Part shown: positions 11,801 to 25,045 of the stretch, one piece after another
How positions within the stretch are numbered: position 1 is the stretch's first letter
Layout of the letters: the number at the start of each line of letters is the position of its first letter
Assembly (NCBI GenBank): GCA_029747015.1
Contig: JAKOGI010000446.1
Coordinates: 315,001-379,000, forward strand
DNA from: Carnegiea gigantea
Lineage: Eukaryota > Streptophyta > Magnoliopsida > Caryophyllales > Cactaceae
Reading direction: 5' to 3'
DNA length: 64,000 bases
The notes under the pieces: generated by a model
What the model was told of the DNA's origin: nothing
What the model saw: only the letters and a program-made list of their open reading frames with translations
Database searches by the model: none
Made by a program: the position numbers and the translations under genes

Positions 11801-13020
11801 AAAAAAAAAAATAATCTTGTGATTGAAAATTAGTATAGACGGATTTAAATACAAGTTTTTTTATGATAGTTTTTTAACAAATGTGGTATTTTAGTTAGCA
11901 AAATTCTCTTATATTGTTTCCCTATACAAATGGGTATTAGTAAAGTGGTTTTGATGGGTGACTTTGATTTTGTTTCCTTTCATCGATCTCAAGACTCAAC
12001 CTCCCTAATTAATATTCTAACATTTTATGTGTTGATTAAATAATATATAATAAAAGAAATGAAGACCAAAAATTCATTGAAATTAGATTAATTTAAAATC
12101 CAATGAACATTTTTGTCTGTTTAAACTCAATGGGATTATCTACTAAATTGCCATTGAGCTGCCTAAAGAGATACACCCTGAAACGAATTAGAGATCCCCG
12201 TTGAAGCCCAATCAAATCAAAGCATGGACCAAATTGGCCCAATTTGCCTTATTTCTCGTTGCTTTGTTTTCTGTGTGGGTCATCATAGGCCTGGACTTCA
12301 TACAATTTGATTATGAGTTTGCAATTGTGGTCAATATATCATGAAATTTTTCACATCATAATGAAATATATTAACATTAGATTGCATTACGTGAGATTGT
12401 CTTGCTTTCAAAACTTAATAAAAAAATAATACAAGTAAAAATAATGTGGGCCTGTGTAAGATGTAGCCTTTTATGTAATTTTGTGCTGAAGAAAGTTTCA
12501 TTTTTTTCCATAAAAAAGAGTCATAGATAAGTTACTATATTGAATCTATATCTCTGAAAAGATCTACCAATATTTTCTAATAATTAGCTTGATTTTGTAC
12601 AGTTGACCCTGTCATGGTCCAAACAATAGGTTCCTGCCCAACTAAGTTAACCAGCTGGCCCAAAATGATTTTTTTTGGGCCATAGGCCCGGAGAAGAAAA
12701 AAACAAAAGACCAAATTGTTTGACTTTCGAAGCCAACCCTGTCGTGCTTTGAATTGTCAGAGTCATAGAAAGCATACCAGAACTAACCCATTAGCCTAAT
12801 CACATTTAATGCCCATGATGATTCTCCATAATCACTCTTCTTAATCCCAATTTCAAAATACCATAACAATGCTTAACAACTCAAAGTCTCCCACCTTTCC
12901 ATGAAATTCTAGAAGGACGCATTGCGGAGAAACTTCCACCAGGTCTCCGACAGGAAATTGAATGATGGGATTCTGTGATGTCAACACTTCAAATTTAAAA
13001 GTATATTGCCCATGACCAGA
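8801..13020. other. Long gene-free stretch
   Basis: No open frame with protein-family features. Seen here: T/G compound homopolymer tracts near 9031-9058 and 10183-10217; a segment near 9476-9535 containing GACATTTAAGAGTGTCTTG and ATATCATCAC, which resembles one end of the long-TIR element at 62952; and a C-run at about 11171-11187. The first 200 bases are leader and promoter of the 7871-8800 gene. Confidence 0.4.
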
Positions 13021-13343
13021 GCTATGTTCTTTTTGTGATTTAATGAATCCAACCTACTCCTCCTTACATTCATCCACTCCTCCCCCACTTTTCACTCTTT
13101 TTCATACTTAAACAAAAATATCACTCCTTTCCGTTCTCACCGATTCCTTCCCCCTCTTTCCCACACTCCTTCATTCAACTCTCCAACTCCTTTCAACTCC
13201 TGCCCACTCTCACCTACTCCTTCCCTCCCTTTTTCACACTTAAAAAAAAAATACTACTCTTACTAACTCTCACCCGCTCCTTCTCTCCTTATCCACACTC
13301 ATCCATCCCACACCCATCATTTTCCATTGAAAAAGACAGGGCC
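13021..13343. mobile_element. Degenerate MITE, GCCCTGT-type ends
   Basis: The left end GCTATGTTCTTTTTGTGA is matched in inverse by TTGAAAAAGACAGGGCCTAG on the right. The interior is built of CT-rich short repeats of the type CCTACTCCTTCC, laid out like the CTTCAACCC elements at 1002 and 2008. No coding capacity. Target duplication not clear. Confidence 0.55.
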
Positions 13344-16300
13344 TAGCTGATGCAAATTAGCAACCAAATGGCTAGGGAACCTCATTAATTATTGATAATA
13401 AATAACCTAGCTAGTACAATGCAGAACAATGGCATGCATTACTAAGCTGCAGATTGCCTATGATAATGATTATTATGAACCAGATACTTGTAGAGTCTGA
13501 AATGAGTTTATATTGAGCATTATGTAGGTTTAATATTTTTGCACTTTTAATTAAAAGTTTTGGGTGGTACTCAAATGCCAAATTGTATCCAAAACCAACT
13601 TCAAGCCTGTAGCTTAGTGCAAGTTTAATTAAGTTTCATGGTTGAGGATATTCTAGAATTCTATATTTATAACCTGCTCAATTTGCCTTGAATATTGAGC
13701 TCAAAATTAACTTGAACTTAAAGACCATTAATTTAAACGATGAGTTACTGTGTGAATCTTAAATTTGGGGTCAATGCTTTACAGTGGGTTGATTTAGAGT
13801 TGGAATCCAACTTGAGCTCAATCGCCAAATGGACTACGTTTTTCGGGTGGTTTTTTTTAGGGGGGGGGGTCATTGAAGGAAGCATAGCTTGAGCTACATG
13901 TGATCAAATCAAACACAAATTACACACGAAATCAAGTAATCGACAATAGATATTTCAAGTAATTTTTTCCCTTCTACATTGGTAAAAGCACTCTGCTTAA
14001 GCTCGCGTTAATTATGAAACTAGAAAGTGTGAAATGGCTTAGATGGACAAGAGAAATGGGGAAAACTTGCTCCATTCAACTGCACAATAATAGATTTTGA
14101 ATCTCACACTTTCTTAGTATTATTCAAAAGGTTTAACAAAATGTGATTCAATCATCTTCTAGTGGTTGTTCGTTAATTGAGTTTTCTAAGTGTCAAGGTC
14201 ACTCTAATAAATTTTGGAGTTAAGTTAACAGCCACTTGAGCTAAGCTTGAATCTGATTCAAGCTTACATTTAAATCGACTTATATTAATTTTCTCACCTC
14301 CATAATTATTAAGATAATTATTGTTAGCAAAAGAATTCAAACTTGAACCTTGATGAAAACTTATCCTCTCTCTTTTTTTTTTCCCCTCACCAGACCAAGC
14401 TAGACTCGGAATCAACTACAACTGAATTGCAAGCTCAAACTTCATAAAATTACGTTAACATTAATACAAACCTAATTGACACTTCAAACTCTCATCTGAC
14501 CAAAGTGAAGGGACGCCAAGCGCACATCATAACTTTCTCTCTAAATTAAAGAAAAGTTGTTGAATTTGACATTAAATTTAATAGGTACCCACACCCACTA
14601 CTGGCCACTATGGCCACAAATGATGAAAGGATAATGTTGGGCATTTTATTTTATGTGCTCAACCACTTATTTTAGGTACCTTGTAATATATTTCAACTAC
14701 TTTTAGTTCTAAGACATTACAAATATTGCTTGTCATATTGTGCGTAACTCCGAAATTGGAGACAAGTCTTTATCGTGTATGCTGTCCAAATTTGTACAAT
14801 GCCTAAAAAACTAAACACATTCAAAGATGGAGCTCCTTCAATGTGACTCCTACATTGCGGTTACATCATTCCATTAAATCCTGTTGCCCCTCCCGTCTTA
14901 GATTCTTAAGTGTCAAAATATACTTCAATTCTCATTTTATGTAATTTTTACAATATTAGCTCTTTTAATTTTGAACAATTTTAACAATAGTAGAGAATGA
15001 GATAAAGTTAAGCTTCACTTAAAACAAATCAATGAATTTTAGCTTTACTCAATTATATTACATATTTAATAGAAGTTACAAATAAGTATAGTGAATGACC
15101 CTCAATGGGCCTTATACTCATCGTCGACAAATCAATTTAGTAACAAAAATTCAATAAAGATTTTTTCAGTTAAGTAAGTACTCATTTTCAAAATACACTT
15201 ATTGTGATACATGAATTATAAAAATGAGCTAAATGCAAAATTCTGAAATACAGATGATGCAGCCCTAAGCAAACCCAGGTTAGACGATTAGATTGCATGC
15301 TGGCGAGGTTTTATGGCAGAATAAGCACAACTATACACTGCGTCTAAATTTATTGATATGCAAATGCAAGACGCTAAACCCCCAAACGGCTTGTATTTTT
15401 CACTGTCAAACTATAGTATTGGTACTAAAGTAATCATAAAACAAATATATAGTGCAGAATTTTAACCCAAAGCCTTAATTTCCGCCACCCAAAAACCTTT
15501 TGATTAGATACTAAATGGAAAGCAGATAATAGCAAGTACGATTAGTGGTTGGGTGTGTGTGTTTTTTTTTTTTTTTTTTTTTTTTTTTGAGCTTCATGTG
15601 CAACAAGTTCACTTTCGATCATGCACTCCCAAACTACCACACGCTAACACATCCACCCAACAATTCCCGAAACACACGGGTCAAGACAAATCCGGACACA
15701 CATTCTTCCAAATCTCGCAACAATAATTGCTTGATCACCTCAATTACTTGAAAATAGATCATCCAATTACCCAAAAGCATACCACTGAGCATATCTCCAT
15801 TGTATTTCTTTTGAATTTTTAAATTACAATAGCAATTCTCATCCAATCATCCAATAAATGATAGTTACAAGCCTTTACTCCCAAATACATAATATAAATG
15901 AACAGTACTTATTAAGGATTGAACTCTAATTATGCAAAGCGTTGAAAATAACAATAGCAAATACCACCCATCCATATGAATGAATGACATTTGAAAACAT
16001 CCTATTCCTATCTTAAGCATATAATATAAATATGTTGCATATATTATCCGCTAAATTCTAGCTATGCAAAGTCAGTGCAGTTAGAGAAAATCCATCTACA
16101 ATCTATAATACAGTAGGTATAGAGTAATTGTTGATGAAGTTAAAACAAATAAATAAATTCACCTTACTTCCCGGTGCTGCGCCCCGGAAAAAAAAAAGGA
16201 AAAAGCAATACTCTCAAAATAATCTCACATCAATTATACTTATAAACATAAGTCCCCTTTCTTTTTTTGGTGCAACAGAGGGGACTTAACCCCAAGAAAT

Positions 16301-16911
16301 ACTTTTATTGACCTACAATAAAACTGGACGATTTAAACCCTACATGATTCATATACAGTAGATCCGACACCTCCCTAATATGTACCGTAAAAAACATAAA
16401 TTCACAGTTGAGCCCATTTCTTAGGAGGTTACGCAACAAACGTAAGTCTTCTTAACTCTACAAGTAATGAAACTAATTTTAAAGAATTTATAAAATTTCC
16501 TCTTTTTCTTCCCCCACCCCGAAAACCCTCAGTGAATCCGCGAACGAGACCCAAAGTGAGGTGAGAAAATAGCAAAGCTAGGAACAACACACACACTTTA
16601 ACCCGCGACCCCCCCCCCCCCCCCAAAAAAAATTCCCAAAAACGGGGCCGCCAACAAAGAGAAGAAGAAATAGTAGACCCCAATTTTCATCACCACCAAT
16701 TAGGGAAAAAAAACCTACTGCATTGATCGTACAAATGCCTTATTCTACAAAACAAGGAAGGCATTCTTAACATCTTCAATGGAAGGATTGAAGAAACAGA
16801 ACCAAACAATGGCGCCTTTGTTTAACTCTTTCTTTTTCTAAAACTCAGATACCTGATAGCTATATGTACAACACTGAGATTTACAGTGGAAATTTCTTCA
16901 GTTTTCTCTCT
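13344..16911. other. Long gene-free stretch
   Basis: AT-rich, with a G-run near 13860, a long T-run at about 15563-15588, a poly-T plus GCAACAGAGGGGACTTAACCCC motif near 16262-16290 that resembles the 3' end of the tRNA-derived SINEs in this window, and a C-run/A-run at about 16609-16631. The last few hundred bases are probably 3' UTR of the F-box gene ending at 16912. Confidence 0.4.
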
Positions 16912-17652
16912 CTAAATAAATAAACTCCTTCTCGTCCACCTCTCTTCTTCTTTATCATCTTCTTCGTCGGCGAACAAAGAGACTGAGACGTCTTCGAGCT
17001 TTTTGTTGCTAATTCGAGGCCGATTCATCCTCCTAATTTGCTTTGGAGCATTTGGAGTTTCGTGGTCGTCAAAATCCATTGGATTATTCACCAAATCAAT
17101 TGAATTTCTGAACACTTTCGTCTTCGATGGTGTGCTGTAAGCAAAGTGCGAGTGTTTCGCGATAATCGTCTGCACAAAAACAAACACAAATTTCAATCAA
17201 TTTCATTCAATCAATCAGAACTAGGAAATCGAGAAAAATCAAACAATGTAAAACAACTCAGTACCCACCGCATCGCGAACTGTCTTTGATACGTGAATGA
17301 GCTGTTTTAGGTCATCGTGATCGACACCGCAAATGACCTTAATCTGCAGCAAATTACCAACAATCGAAGATAAGAATCAACCTCATACTTGATTTCGCTT
17401 CCATCAATCACGAAAAGCCAGAAATTAATCAAACCAAATTCAACTCACCAAAATCTCTTGAGGCAAGGATTCGAGCAGAGATGATTTCTCAACTAGTTGT
17501 TCATCCTCTCCTTGATATTTCTGACCACAACGGCGCTTCATTGGAGCAAACGACTCAAAATCAGCAGAAAATTCAGCAACATTACAGCTATTATTGGCAA
17601 TTAGGATCCTCTTCCTCCCCAGCGAGAAACTCAAGCTCTTCGTCAACGCCAT
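16912..17652 (-). CDS. FBS1: FBS1-type stress-induced F-box protein
   Basis: Three coding exons: 17652-17449, 17343-17269 and 17169-16912, all phase 0 with GT/AG borders, giving about 178 aa. Arabidopsis FBS1 (At1g61340) is of similar size. The short F-box spans residues about 58-93 (SLPQEIL, then IKVICGVDHDDLKQLIHVSK across the first intron), followed by the family hallmark HSHFAYSTPSKT and an acidic tail. FBS-type proteins bind SKP1 through the F-box, act in SCF complexes in nucleus and cytoplasm, and in Arabidopsis respond to wounding, ABA, jasmonate and other stresses. There is no C-terminal LRR or Kelch domain, which is normal for this family. The N-terminus MALTKSLSFSLGRKRILI matches the GRKRI motif seen in relatives. 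The symbol names the family; orthology to one Arabidopsis FBS gene was not tested. Confidence 0.88.
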
Positions 17653-18232
17653 TATCTCTGCTCAAACAGATGAACATCACCAATCAAACAGAGAAAAAAT
17701 CACAATCACAAATCTATCACTCTATCTCCCAATCTATCTAGAATCTATAAATTGAAAAGAAGAAATTTGACAGAGGAGAGAGAGAGTACAGAAAAATAAG
17801 GAAGGAAGATAGGAAGCATACATTAGTCGAAAGAGGTTAGAATATAATGCGCTAGATTTGCGTAACCGCTGCTTGCTTTGTGCTGATGATACCACAACAA
17901 CCCTGATGAGAGAGAAAGAGATAGAGATAGAGATAGAGAGGTGGAATTTGAAGTGGGGGGAGGGAGGGAGGGGGAGAGAGAGAGAGAGTTGCACTTGTAC
18001 TTAATTTTGTCAAGTTCACTTGAGTTTCCTAATTTTGGCTCGCAATATAAAGGATCCAAGGTCTTTTGTTTGAAAAAAAAGGAAATTTTGATTTAGAAGA
18101 AAGTAGCTTAGTGAAGAAGGGACGAGAAATTTCGGAAGAAAAATCTTTCCGATTGCGGTTACGTTTATATATCCCTTCGACCGTGTTAAAAAAAAGGAAA
18201 ATAGTAGCAACTAGCCGTTTGAAGTGGAGTGG
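17653..18232 (-). promoter_or_regulatory. 5' leader and proximal upstream region of the FBS1-type gene
   Basis: Upstream of the ATG at 17652 lie CT/GA-rich tracts (GATAGAGATAGAG at 17921-17940, and an AG-run near 17972-17988), common in plant 5' UTRs. I could not place a transcription start. An intron in the leader is possible because an acceptor-like TTTGAGCAG precedes the ATG. Confidence 0.4.
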
Positions 18233-18499
18233 CACGTGGAGGGCTGTCATTGGCTGAAGAAAGAACGTGGGATGGTTCGAGTGACGTGGCGGTTGGTCGG
18301 CTGTGTCGGTCACTGTTGGTCCATAGGATTCTTTTTGTTTTCCTTTTTTTTTGGGGGTTGGGGGACACGGATCCAGTTCTAGGTGATCTGTACTATTTTT
18401 TATTTATTTATTGATTAGTTTTTTTAATTATTTGAAATCTTTTTAAAAAGGTGAAGTGATTTTGGTTGGATAGGTGAGGCGGCGTAATTTTAACGTGGC
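18233..18499. promoter_or_regulatory. Cluster of ACGT-core (G-box/ABRE-like) elements
   Basis: CACGTG at 18233-18238, ACGTGG in AACGTGGG at about 18264-18270, ACGTGGC at 18284-18290 and ACGTGGC again at 18493-18499. They lie about 580-850 bp upstream of the FBS1-type ATG. ACGT-core elements bind bZIP and bHLH factors and mediate ABA and light/stress responses in many plant promoters, which fits the stress induction known for this family. The regulatory role here is inferred. Confidence 0.5.
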
Positions 18500-20001
18500 G
18501 GCGTAATCTTAGACCGCCCAAGTTGGAATATTAAATGAGGAGTTTGGCTTAGGATACTCTCCGATGGCTTGTGTTGTCAAAGCCAAAGGGAAGTTGGAAA
18601 CGACACTCTTTAATAGCATTTTGGTGATCCCTGCACCTCAAAATTAAAAAATTCGTGCTAATCCCAATATTTTATTCTCTTTGTATTTTACCCACTTCCC
18701 CATACGATTAATATAGAGGATTTGCTCTATGTCAACGTGGACATGGTGAAGGGAAACAGTTGAGGATAAATGGAATGTTGGGTGATTAACTTGAGGGCTA
18801 AGTAAGAATTAGGTTTCTTAAAATGTCACACATTGATAATTCTGTTATTATCAGAGTTAATAAACTACACTTCGTATTGTCAATTGATTTTATAATTAAA
18901 AAATAATAATATAAAGTCTAGTGAGTAATATTTTTTTTTTTTTAATAGTTGATTGACTTTAAGATGAAATTATATTTATATCTATTGTTATGGGTATTCA
19001 TTTAATTAAAATCTTTTCGTTAATTAACTAATATCAAGTGTCGTCATGCTCAATGAGGTGCTTAATTAATTACCGTTGAATTATATTCAGGTGATTTGTT
19101 AATATATTTGCATTACTTTGGTACGTAGAAAGTGCCCAAGTTAATGCTTGATGTTTGCCTAATGGCTTTTGAGTTAGTCTAGCTTGGTGTCCCCGACGCG
19201 CATAATATTTTTGGACTATCTTTTTAGTTCAGATTCAATGAAAAATCATAGAGATTAGTAACATTTAGTATAATTATCTGTCTAGCATTATACATATTGA
19301 AACATTACCAACTAATTGGCTATTCAATTCAAATATTTCATTTATTTATGCCACTATTCAAATTTAAGAGTTACACGTTCTTAATTAAAAGTGACGTCTA
19401 ATGTATAAATTAATAACAAACAATACTACTCGTTTACCAAATAGCTTCATCCAACAATCCATTTTGTCTTTCTACATACAAATATAAATTCTCATATATA
19501 GCCAATATTAGTCAAATATGATATAGACATCTATTGTTAAAGAGTTGAATCTTACAATGCACCAACCCAAAAAAAAAAAAGAAAAGAGTTGAATTTTGTA
19601 AGACGGATATGTGTAAAGTGTAAACGTACATATTGTTTTTAGAATATTAATAAAAAACATTGTTGTTGACCACTATAATGACGTGTACACATGATATTAT
19701 ACTGATGAACGACATGGAAGGAGTTGAAATGGCTGGCATTGGTAGTTGAGCAGCATACGCGTATAATTTTCTTAAATTTCCCTGAATTGAATGTATCAGT
19801 TAATTGCCATGTGTTCAACAAAGAGGAGTTTCAAACAAAATCTATTGGAAAATGATTTTCCTTAAAGCCAAACATTTCCCCAAAGATTTCTTCTAATTTG
19901 GTAAAGAGAAATTTGATTATGTATAATGCTAAATTTCTCAGTGGGCGTAATTACATTACATTACATGGATTAGTGCGTGGGGGAATGAGATCGAATATTA
20001 T
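18500..20001. other. Gene-free stretch
   Basis: AT-rich. No open frame or repeat boundary I can support. Confidence 0.4.
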
Positions 20002-20780
20002 GGTGTGTTTGGTAGGGATGAAGATTATTTTTTTAGAAAATAATTTTTTCATTTTACGGTGTTTGGTAAAATAAGGGGGAGCAATTTGTTTTCATGGGAA
20101 AACTATTTTTCTTAGAATGGAGGAAAATATTTTCACTTTGAATAGAGGGTAAGTGAATTTTACGTTTCTTGGATTCTCACACTGCACGGTCTTACATTCT
20201 TTCTGTATTCCTGTGTGTATTTCCTCGACATATAGTTCCAAGATTAAAGCAGCGACATATGGTTTGAAGATTAAGGTAGCATATTAAAGATCAGTGAAGC
20301 TATATCATCTCGTCGATGACGGTGAATCTGACGGCCGTGATTTCATCGAAATCCAAAACACTTTGCAATTTGTTGTCAAGATTAAGAAGATAGAGAAGCT
20401 TCTTCGTTTACTCGAAGGTGGAAAACTGATAAACGTTACTAGCATCAAATTGTATGCAGTAGGTAAGATCAAATAAAAATTTGACAAATACACATATTAT
20501 CGCAATTTTGATTTGGATGACACCACTATTATAATATGATTCCCAAAAGAAAAAAATTCTCATTTTTCTAAATTTCTTGCTTATTGTTTGTGTTTCATTA
20601 ATGTGATGCTTTTTGACTTTTTTGTTCATTTTTGCTAATCAAACTAATTTTTAAGAAAATTCATTTTTTATTTTACTAAACAACTAAAAATGTGAGCTGA
20701 AAAATCATTTTACATAAAAAATTATTTTATATGAAAAATTAGTTTTAAGAAAATAATTTTCAGTACTGCCAAACATACCT
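20002..20780. mobile_element. MITE with GTGTGTTTGGTAG ends, about 780 bp
   Basis: The left end TGGTGTGTTTGGTAGGGATG has a clear inverse at the right end (CAGTACTGCCAAACATACC). Both arms are rich in GAAAATAATTTT-type sequence that can fold back. The internal open frame at 20294-20476 has no recognisable domain and is likely passenger sequence. Confidence 0.65.
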
Positions 20781-21825
20781 TTAATAAACGGATTTGAGAA
20801 GCCAAAGTTGATCAAATCAAGTGATGATCTTGAGTTTTGACTTTGATGAGCTGCCGTCTTGCCAGCAAACTCTCCTTTTGCACGTGTAAATTAAATTAAA
20901 TTAAACTAAATTTAGGAAGAGAAAGGGGGGGGGGTCAACAACGCGTCAATTGACTCAATTCATGATTTGCATCATGAATCTTGCACCGTGGGCCGCGATT
21001 AGTGGCGTTTTATTTATCTAAGACTGGCAAGAGTATTACCTTGGGTTTCTGTGCTTTATTTGCCCTTAATCCCATTCATGGGCATATTGTTGAGTGCGGA
21101 GTCGAAATGAGTGAGAAGAAAGTAAAATAAATTATAATCTTTGAAGAAGAGTGAGATAAAGTGGAGTATACTGCAATTTTGAAATGGATAACAATTTTTC
21201 TAAAAAGAGTGAACTTTTTTTTGAATAAATAGCGTAAAGAGTGAGGTTTTTATTTTTTTTATTTGTATGGAAGCACTAGGAAGGATTGGAAAAATCCCAG
21301 TTTACACAAGAACAGCATTCCGTGGAAAATAAGTCAAGCTAATATGTAAAATTGTACTACCCAATGATATTTATTTGATTTAAATTTTGAAAGATTTGTC
21401 TCAAGCAAAAATTAGATATTAAAAAGTTGAACTCAATTTGATTTTGAACTAGTTTGTACTAATTTAAGTTTGAACCGTAGGTTAATTAAGAAGTGTTTTG
21501 CACTCTTACCACAAGAACCGTAAGTTAAGAACCGTACGTAACCTTAACATAAGATCCTTATCAATAGCCATCACGATAGCAAAATGAGAGAAGTCACTTA
21601 TGGGAATAATATGGTGAGAAAGAGACATGCACAAAGAAAAGGTGAGTAATGTCGTCTTTAAAATTGTTGGACGTATAATTGGAGACCCCCCGCGTTTAGC
21701 GATGCAACATGACAATTGCATAATCCATCGCCATCTTGCATGGTACTAGGAGGGCGAACGCATGTTATCAATTAATTATGCATGGGTCAACGCCATAAAG
21801 GTTGTGGTCCTATATATATATATAT
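20781..21825. other. Gene-free stretch
   Basis: No supportable coding feature. A G-run lies near 20925-20933, and a (TA) stretch directly precedes the solo LTR at 21826. Confidence 0.4.
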
Positions 21826-22035
21826 TGTTGGAGTATGAAAGTAGGCATTGTCCCACATTGATAAAATTCAAAGAATATGATAATGGGTGTTATTCCACAT
21901 TGATGAAATCAAAGGGCTTGAGCATGTATATAAGCTTGTGAGTTACTCCACCTATTACCAATTGGTTTTGGGATGGAACCTCTCATGACTTGTATGCACT
22001 GCTCGGTGGATTAAGGTTCGATTTATGAAAAATTT

Positions 22036-22039
<4 letters not shown>
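21826..22039 (+). mobile_element. Short solo LTR, 214 bp
   Basis: It begins TGTTGGAGTATG and ends AAATTTAACA (TG...CA, with TGTT/AACA ends). Inside are two CCACATTGAT.AAAT phrases and ATTGGTTTTGGGATGG, characteristic of short plant LTRs. TATAT occurs on both sides, but because the element sits in a TA repeat the 5-bp duplication is not conclusive. A diverged copy lies inverted at 51598-51833. The size suggests a TRIM-type element. Confidence 0.7.

Positions 22040-22094
<55 letters not shown>
22040..22094. repeat. (TA)n microsatellite
   Basis: Uninterrupted TA dinucleotides for about 55 bases next to the solo LTR. Confidence 0.95.
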
Positions 22095-22097
<3 letters not shown>

Positions 22098-23699
22098 TCT
22101 GCTAAAGATCCTCACCTTAATATTTTATAATCAATGTAGACGATAGTCTATTGGCACAAATTAATAAGAATAAAAGAACCTTGATACAAGATAGTGCTAG
22201 AGAGCTTTAAGTCACTGTTACTTGCAATATGTTTCTTAATCACTAAATAACATTATTATTGTGATTCCTCAAAAAAGTGCATAATAATTATGAATACTAA
22301 ACTGCAAAGTCTTGTATTGCCTGAGATATACTGTCCTGTTCTATATTGATGAACTACCGATCACCACTGATTTGTAATGCTAAAAATCAGAAGGTACTAG
22401 TATATGTGCAGCAGACGAGACTGACTTATAATGGCCAAACATCGCTAGGTACCAATTTTTTAAAAGAAATATAAATAAAAATTTTAAGTTATTTAAAACA
22501 TTTATACCATACAAATCCGGTATGGTAGCACATATATAATATATATTTGGTACATCTCGTTCGAGTAACAAAATGGTGCCATAGCTGTTGTGATATTCGC
22601 AACTTTGTGTCTGTGACCAATTGTCTATTCGAAGCAGCCCCTCTACGGTTATTCATGTCTATAGTAGTAAGTTGCATACGTCTAAATCTCCTCCGACTCT
22701 GTCAAAGCAAAATCTACAATAAAAATTGTTGTTGTTATTATTGTATTTGTGAAAAATTATATAAACATGACACCATGATAAATTTAAAATTTTAGTGATA
22801 TATAGGACTAATTAATAAAAATTGGAAAGAAACAGTGACGCCCCGGCATTCATATGACTTGTCTCCAGCATATCACGTAATGCAAAACCTCGAATCTCCC
22901 ATTTGACATGCTGGAGTACTTGATGGATGTACGACATCTTAACCCTCATTTGATTCATCATTCTCATGAATTAGTCATTTATTCGTATGGGGAGAACGAC
23001 ACTTTCTTCTATCTTATGATTCCCAAAGCGGCAAGCTAGTGTACCTACCACTGTTTTTTATAATCATAAGCCCAAATGCCTTGAATCCTAATAAGTCTTG
23101 GCTAAGATGGGATGTTGGAAGCTTTTGACATGTATGTGCATCTGTAACTTCAACTGATGAATAGAAAAAGATTTCAAAGTTCACACAACTTTTCTTCAGG
23201 TTTTGCCAAAGTTATCAAAATTTTAAAAAGGATTTTAATCAAGATTCACTAAATTTTCATTGATAAGTTAAACTACCCATTGCACTTCCTATTTCAGGAA
23301 AATCTAGCGAGCCAAAAGGCAAAGTAGAGGGGCTAAGCAGCCCAAGCACAAGGCCTAGGACTCCTCACTCCCTCACCTCTTAAAAATGAGAAATGGGGCA
23401 CTCCAAGTTTCGAACCCAAGCTGTGTCATTGCAAAAGGGTAATGCCAGATAGGAAAATGTCGTTTGATTGTCGTTATATTTGCATCTGATAGAAAATGTG
23501 GATCATATATATTAATCAAAAACTTGATTCGTACAAATGCATGTCTTGTAACGTCATATTAGTCACATGATCTGGTCCATCTCAGTTCCATTCCCTGCAG
23601 AAAGAGCAGAAAGGCCAGAGATGTGCGAGTGAGTGAGCCACTCGATTCCCCGTTTTCTTGAGATTAGAAAAACTGCACTCTATGAACAGCTAGCAAAGT
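22095..23699. other. Gene-free stretch
   Basis: No supportable gene. Near 23406-23425 the phrase AGTTTCGAACCCAAGC resembles a pol III B box in reverse, so a decayed tRNA-derived SINE is possible. Confidence 0.35.
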
Positions 23700-24435
23700 C
23701 TAAAATAGAAACTAAAACAAAACCTAAGGAAGTATTAGGGCGAGACTTGGAGCGCAACTTTGAAATCAACGCATAGCAGTTCCCTTCGCTGATGATCTCT
23801 TCCTGTAGCCCAACTCCCATGCACGTTGTATGCCAAGCATTAGCCTCCTCGAAGTCAGCTCCCTGAAATCCCAGGCTCTATTGCACCGTTGAAAAACAAA
23901 ACTCCATCGCTAGAATCACGACAAACAGCTCCCCAACCTCTCCCCCAGTCACCAAGCTTGGCTCCGTCAAAATTAATTTTAACAAGACCCGAACGCGGCG
24001 CCTTCCAGGATGAGGGAGAAAAAGCTGAAGGCATATGAAATGGTCTGTAACAGTTCGAAGCTCCTTGTCAAAGTCAAAAGCTCTTGAGAGAGATCTCCTA
24101 GGATTTGGCATAGGATTGCGAAAGAAACACTCGTTTTGGGAGTTCCAAAATGCCCATACAACAGTTATAAGTTCGTCAAGCTTGTCATTGCACTTGTCAT
24201 GAATCATGGTCATAACGTCAAGCGTAGATCTAGGCTTGCAGGAAATAAAAGCTCCCATAAAGGAGGACTTGGCGCAAATTTTGAGAGCGTGCGGGTCTTT
24301 TAGGAGGGCGTGGATGTCCGATTCCTGCAGCGCACCGCAAAGCTCGCATCTAGCATCCATGTCATGAATACGTCTCGCCAAGCTATACTTACAAGGAAGA
24401 ACATTTGAACATGCTTGCCATGCAAACATCTTCAT
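23700..24435 (-). pseudogene. Decayed LINE fragment: zf-RVT plus RNase H
   Basis: The minus-strand frame from 24435 reads KMFAWQACSNVLPCKYSLAR, then RCELCGALQESDIHALL, the layout of the zf-RVT domain found at the end of plant non-LTR reverse transcriptases. In a different frame further down (about 24003-23865) comes SGLVKINFDGAKLGDWGRGW, the start of an RNase H (RVT_3-like) domain with its first catalytic Asp. In yet another frame there is EEANAWHTTC...GNCYALISKLRSK, the continuation of the same domain. At least two frameshifts therefore separate the parts. No reverse transcriptase core is present. It could be the broken tail of a LINE or of an RNase H-like host gene derived from one. Confidence 0.8.
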
Positions 24436-25045
24436 TGGGGGTTTTTTTTTGGGGGGGGGGGGGGGGGGAGATACCCGAATGCCAAAGGACCCTCAAAAAG
24501 ACTCTGTCTCACACTCTCACTATGACTAATACTCGGGGCTGATTGGTCCTGAGTTTGTAAGATAAGAAATTAAGAATAATAAGATGATAAGCCGACTTAA
24601 CCATTAACTCCCCAGAACTAGAGAAGTGCCAATTGAGTCCCTTGACCACAAAGAGAGGAATGGTGAGAATAGCTTCAGCATCAATAGGTGGGAATAAAGA
24701 GTTGGTGAGGGTTATATTTCAGTCGCTTCTGTCCCAATCGATTAAGTCACCAACTCGTAGCTATGTATGGAATAGTTTTTTAATTTGTTTAAACATTCAT
24801 ATGCTTTTTCAAACAAAAAGGGGTTTTCCGTGAGAGCTATCTTAAGCAAATAATAAAGTTATTCTTTGGATCCAAAATATTGAACGGATGTTTCCATCCC
24901 AAAAAATAACTAAAATTAAAATAATCTTGAATGGATGTAAATCTTGCGGCCCTTGGTCCTATGTACAGTTGCTGTGCGCATACTGGGCTGGGCCCAGAGT
25001 GTAATGGATTGGGCTTGAGAAGGGTGCTATGGAAGGGCCTTCATT
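24436..25045. other. Intergenic, with T(n)G(n) tract
   Basis: A compound tract of T followed by about 18 G lies at 24443-24468. Otherwise nothing recognisable. Confidence 0.4.

Noticed and set aside
20294..20476. 60-codon frame inside a MITE
   Set aside because: No domain; contained within the inverted-repeat element at 20002-20780.
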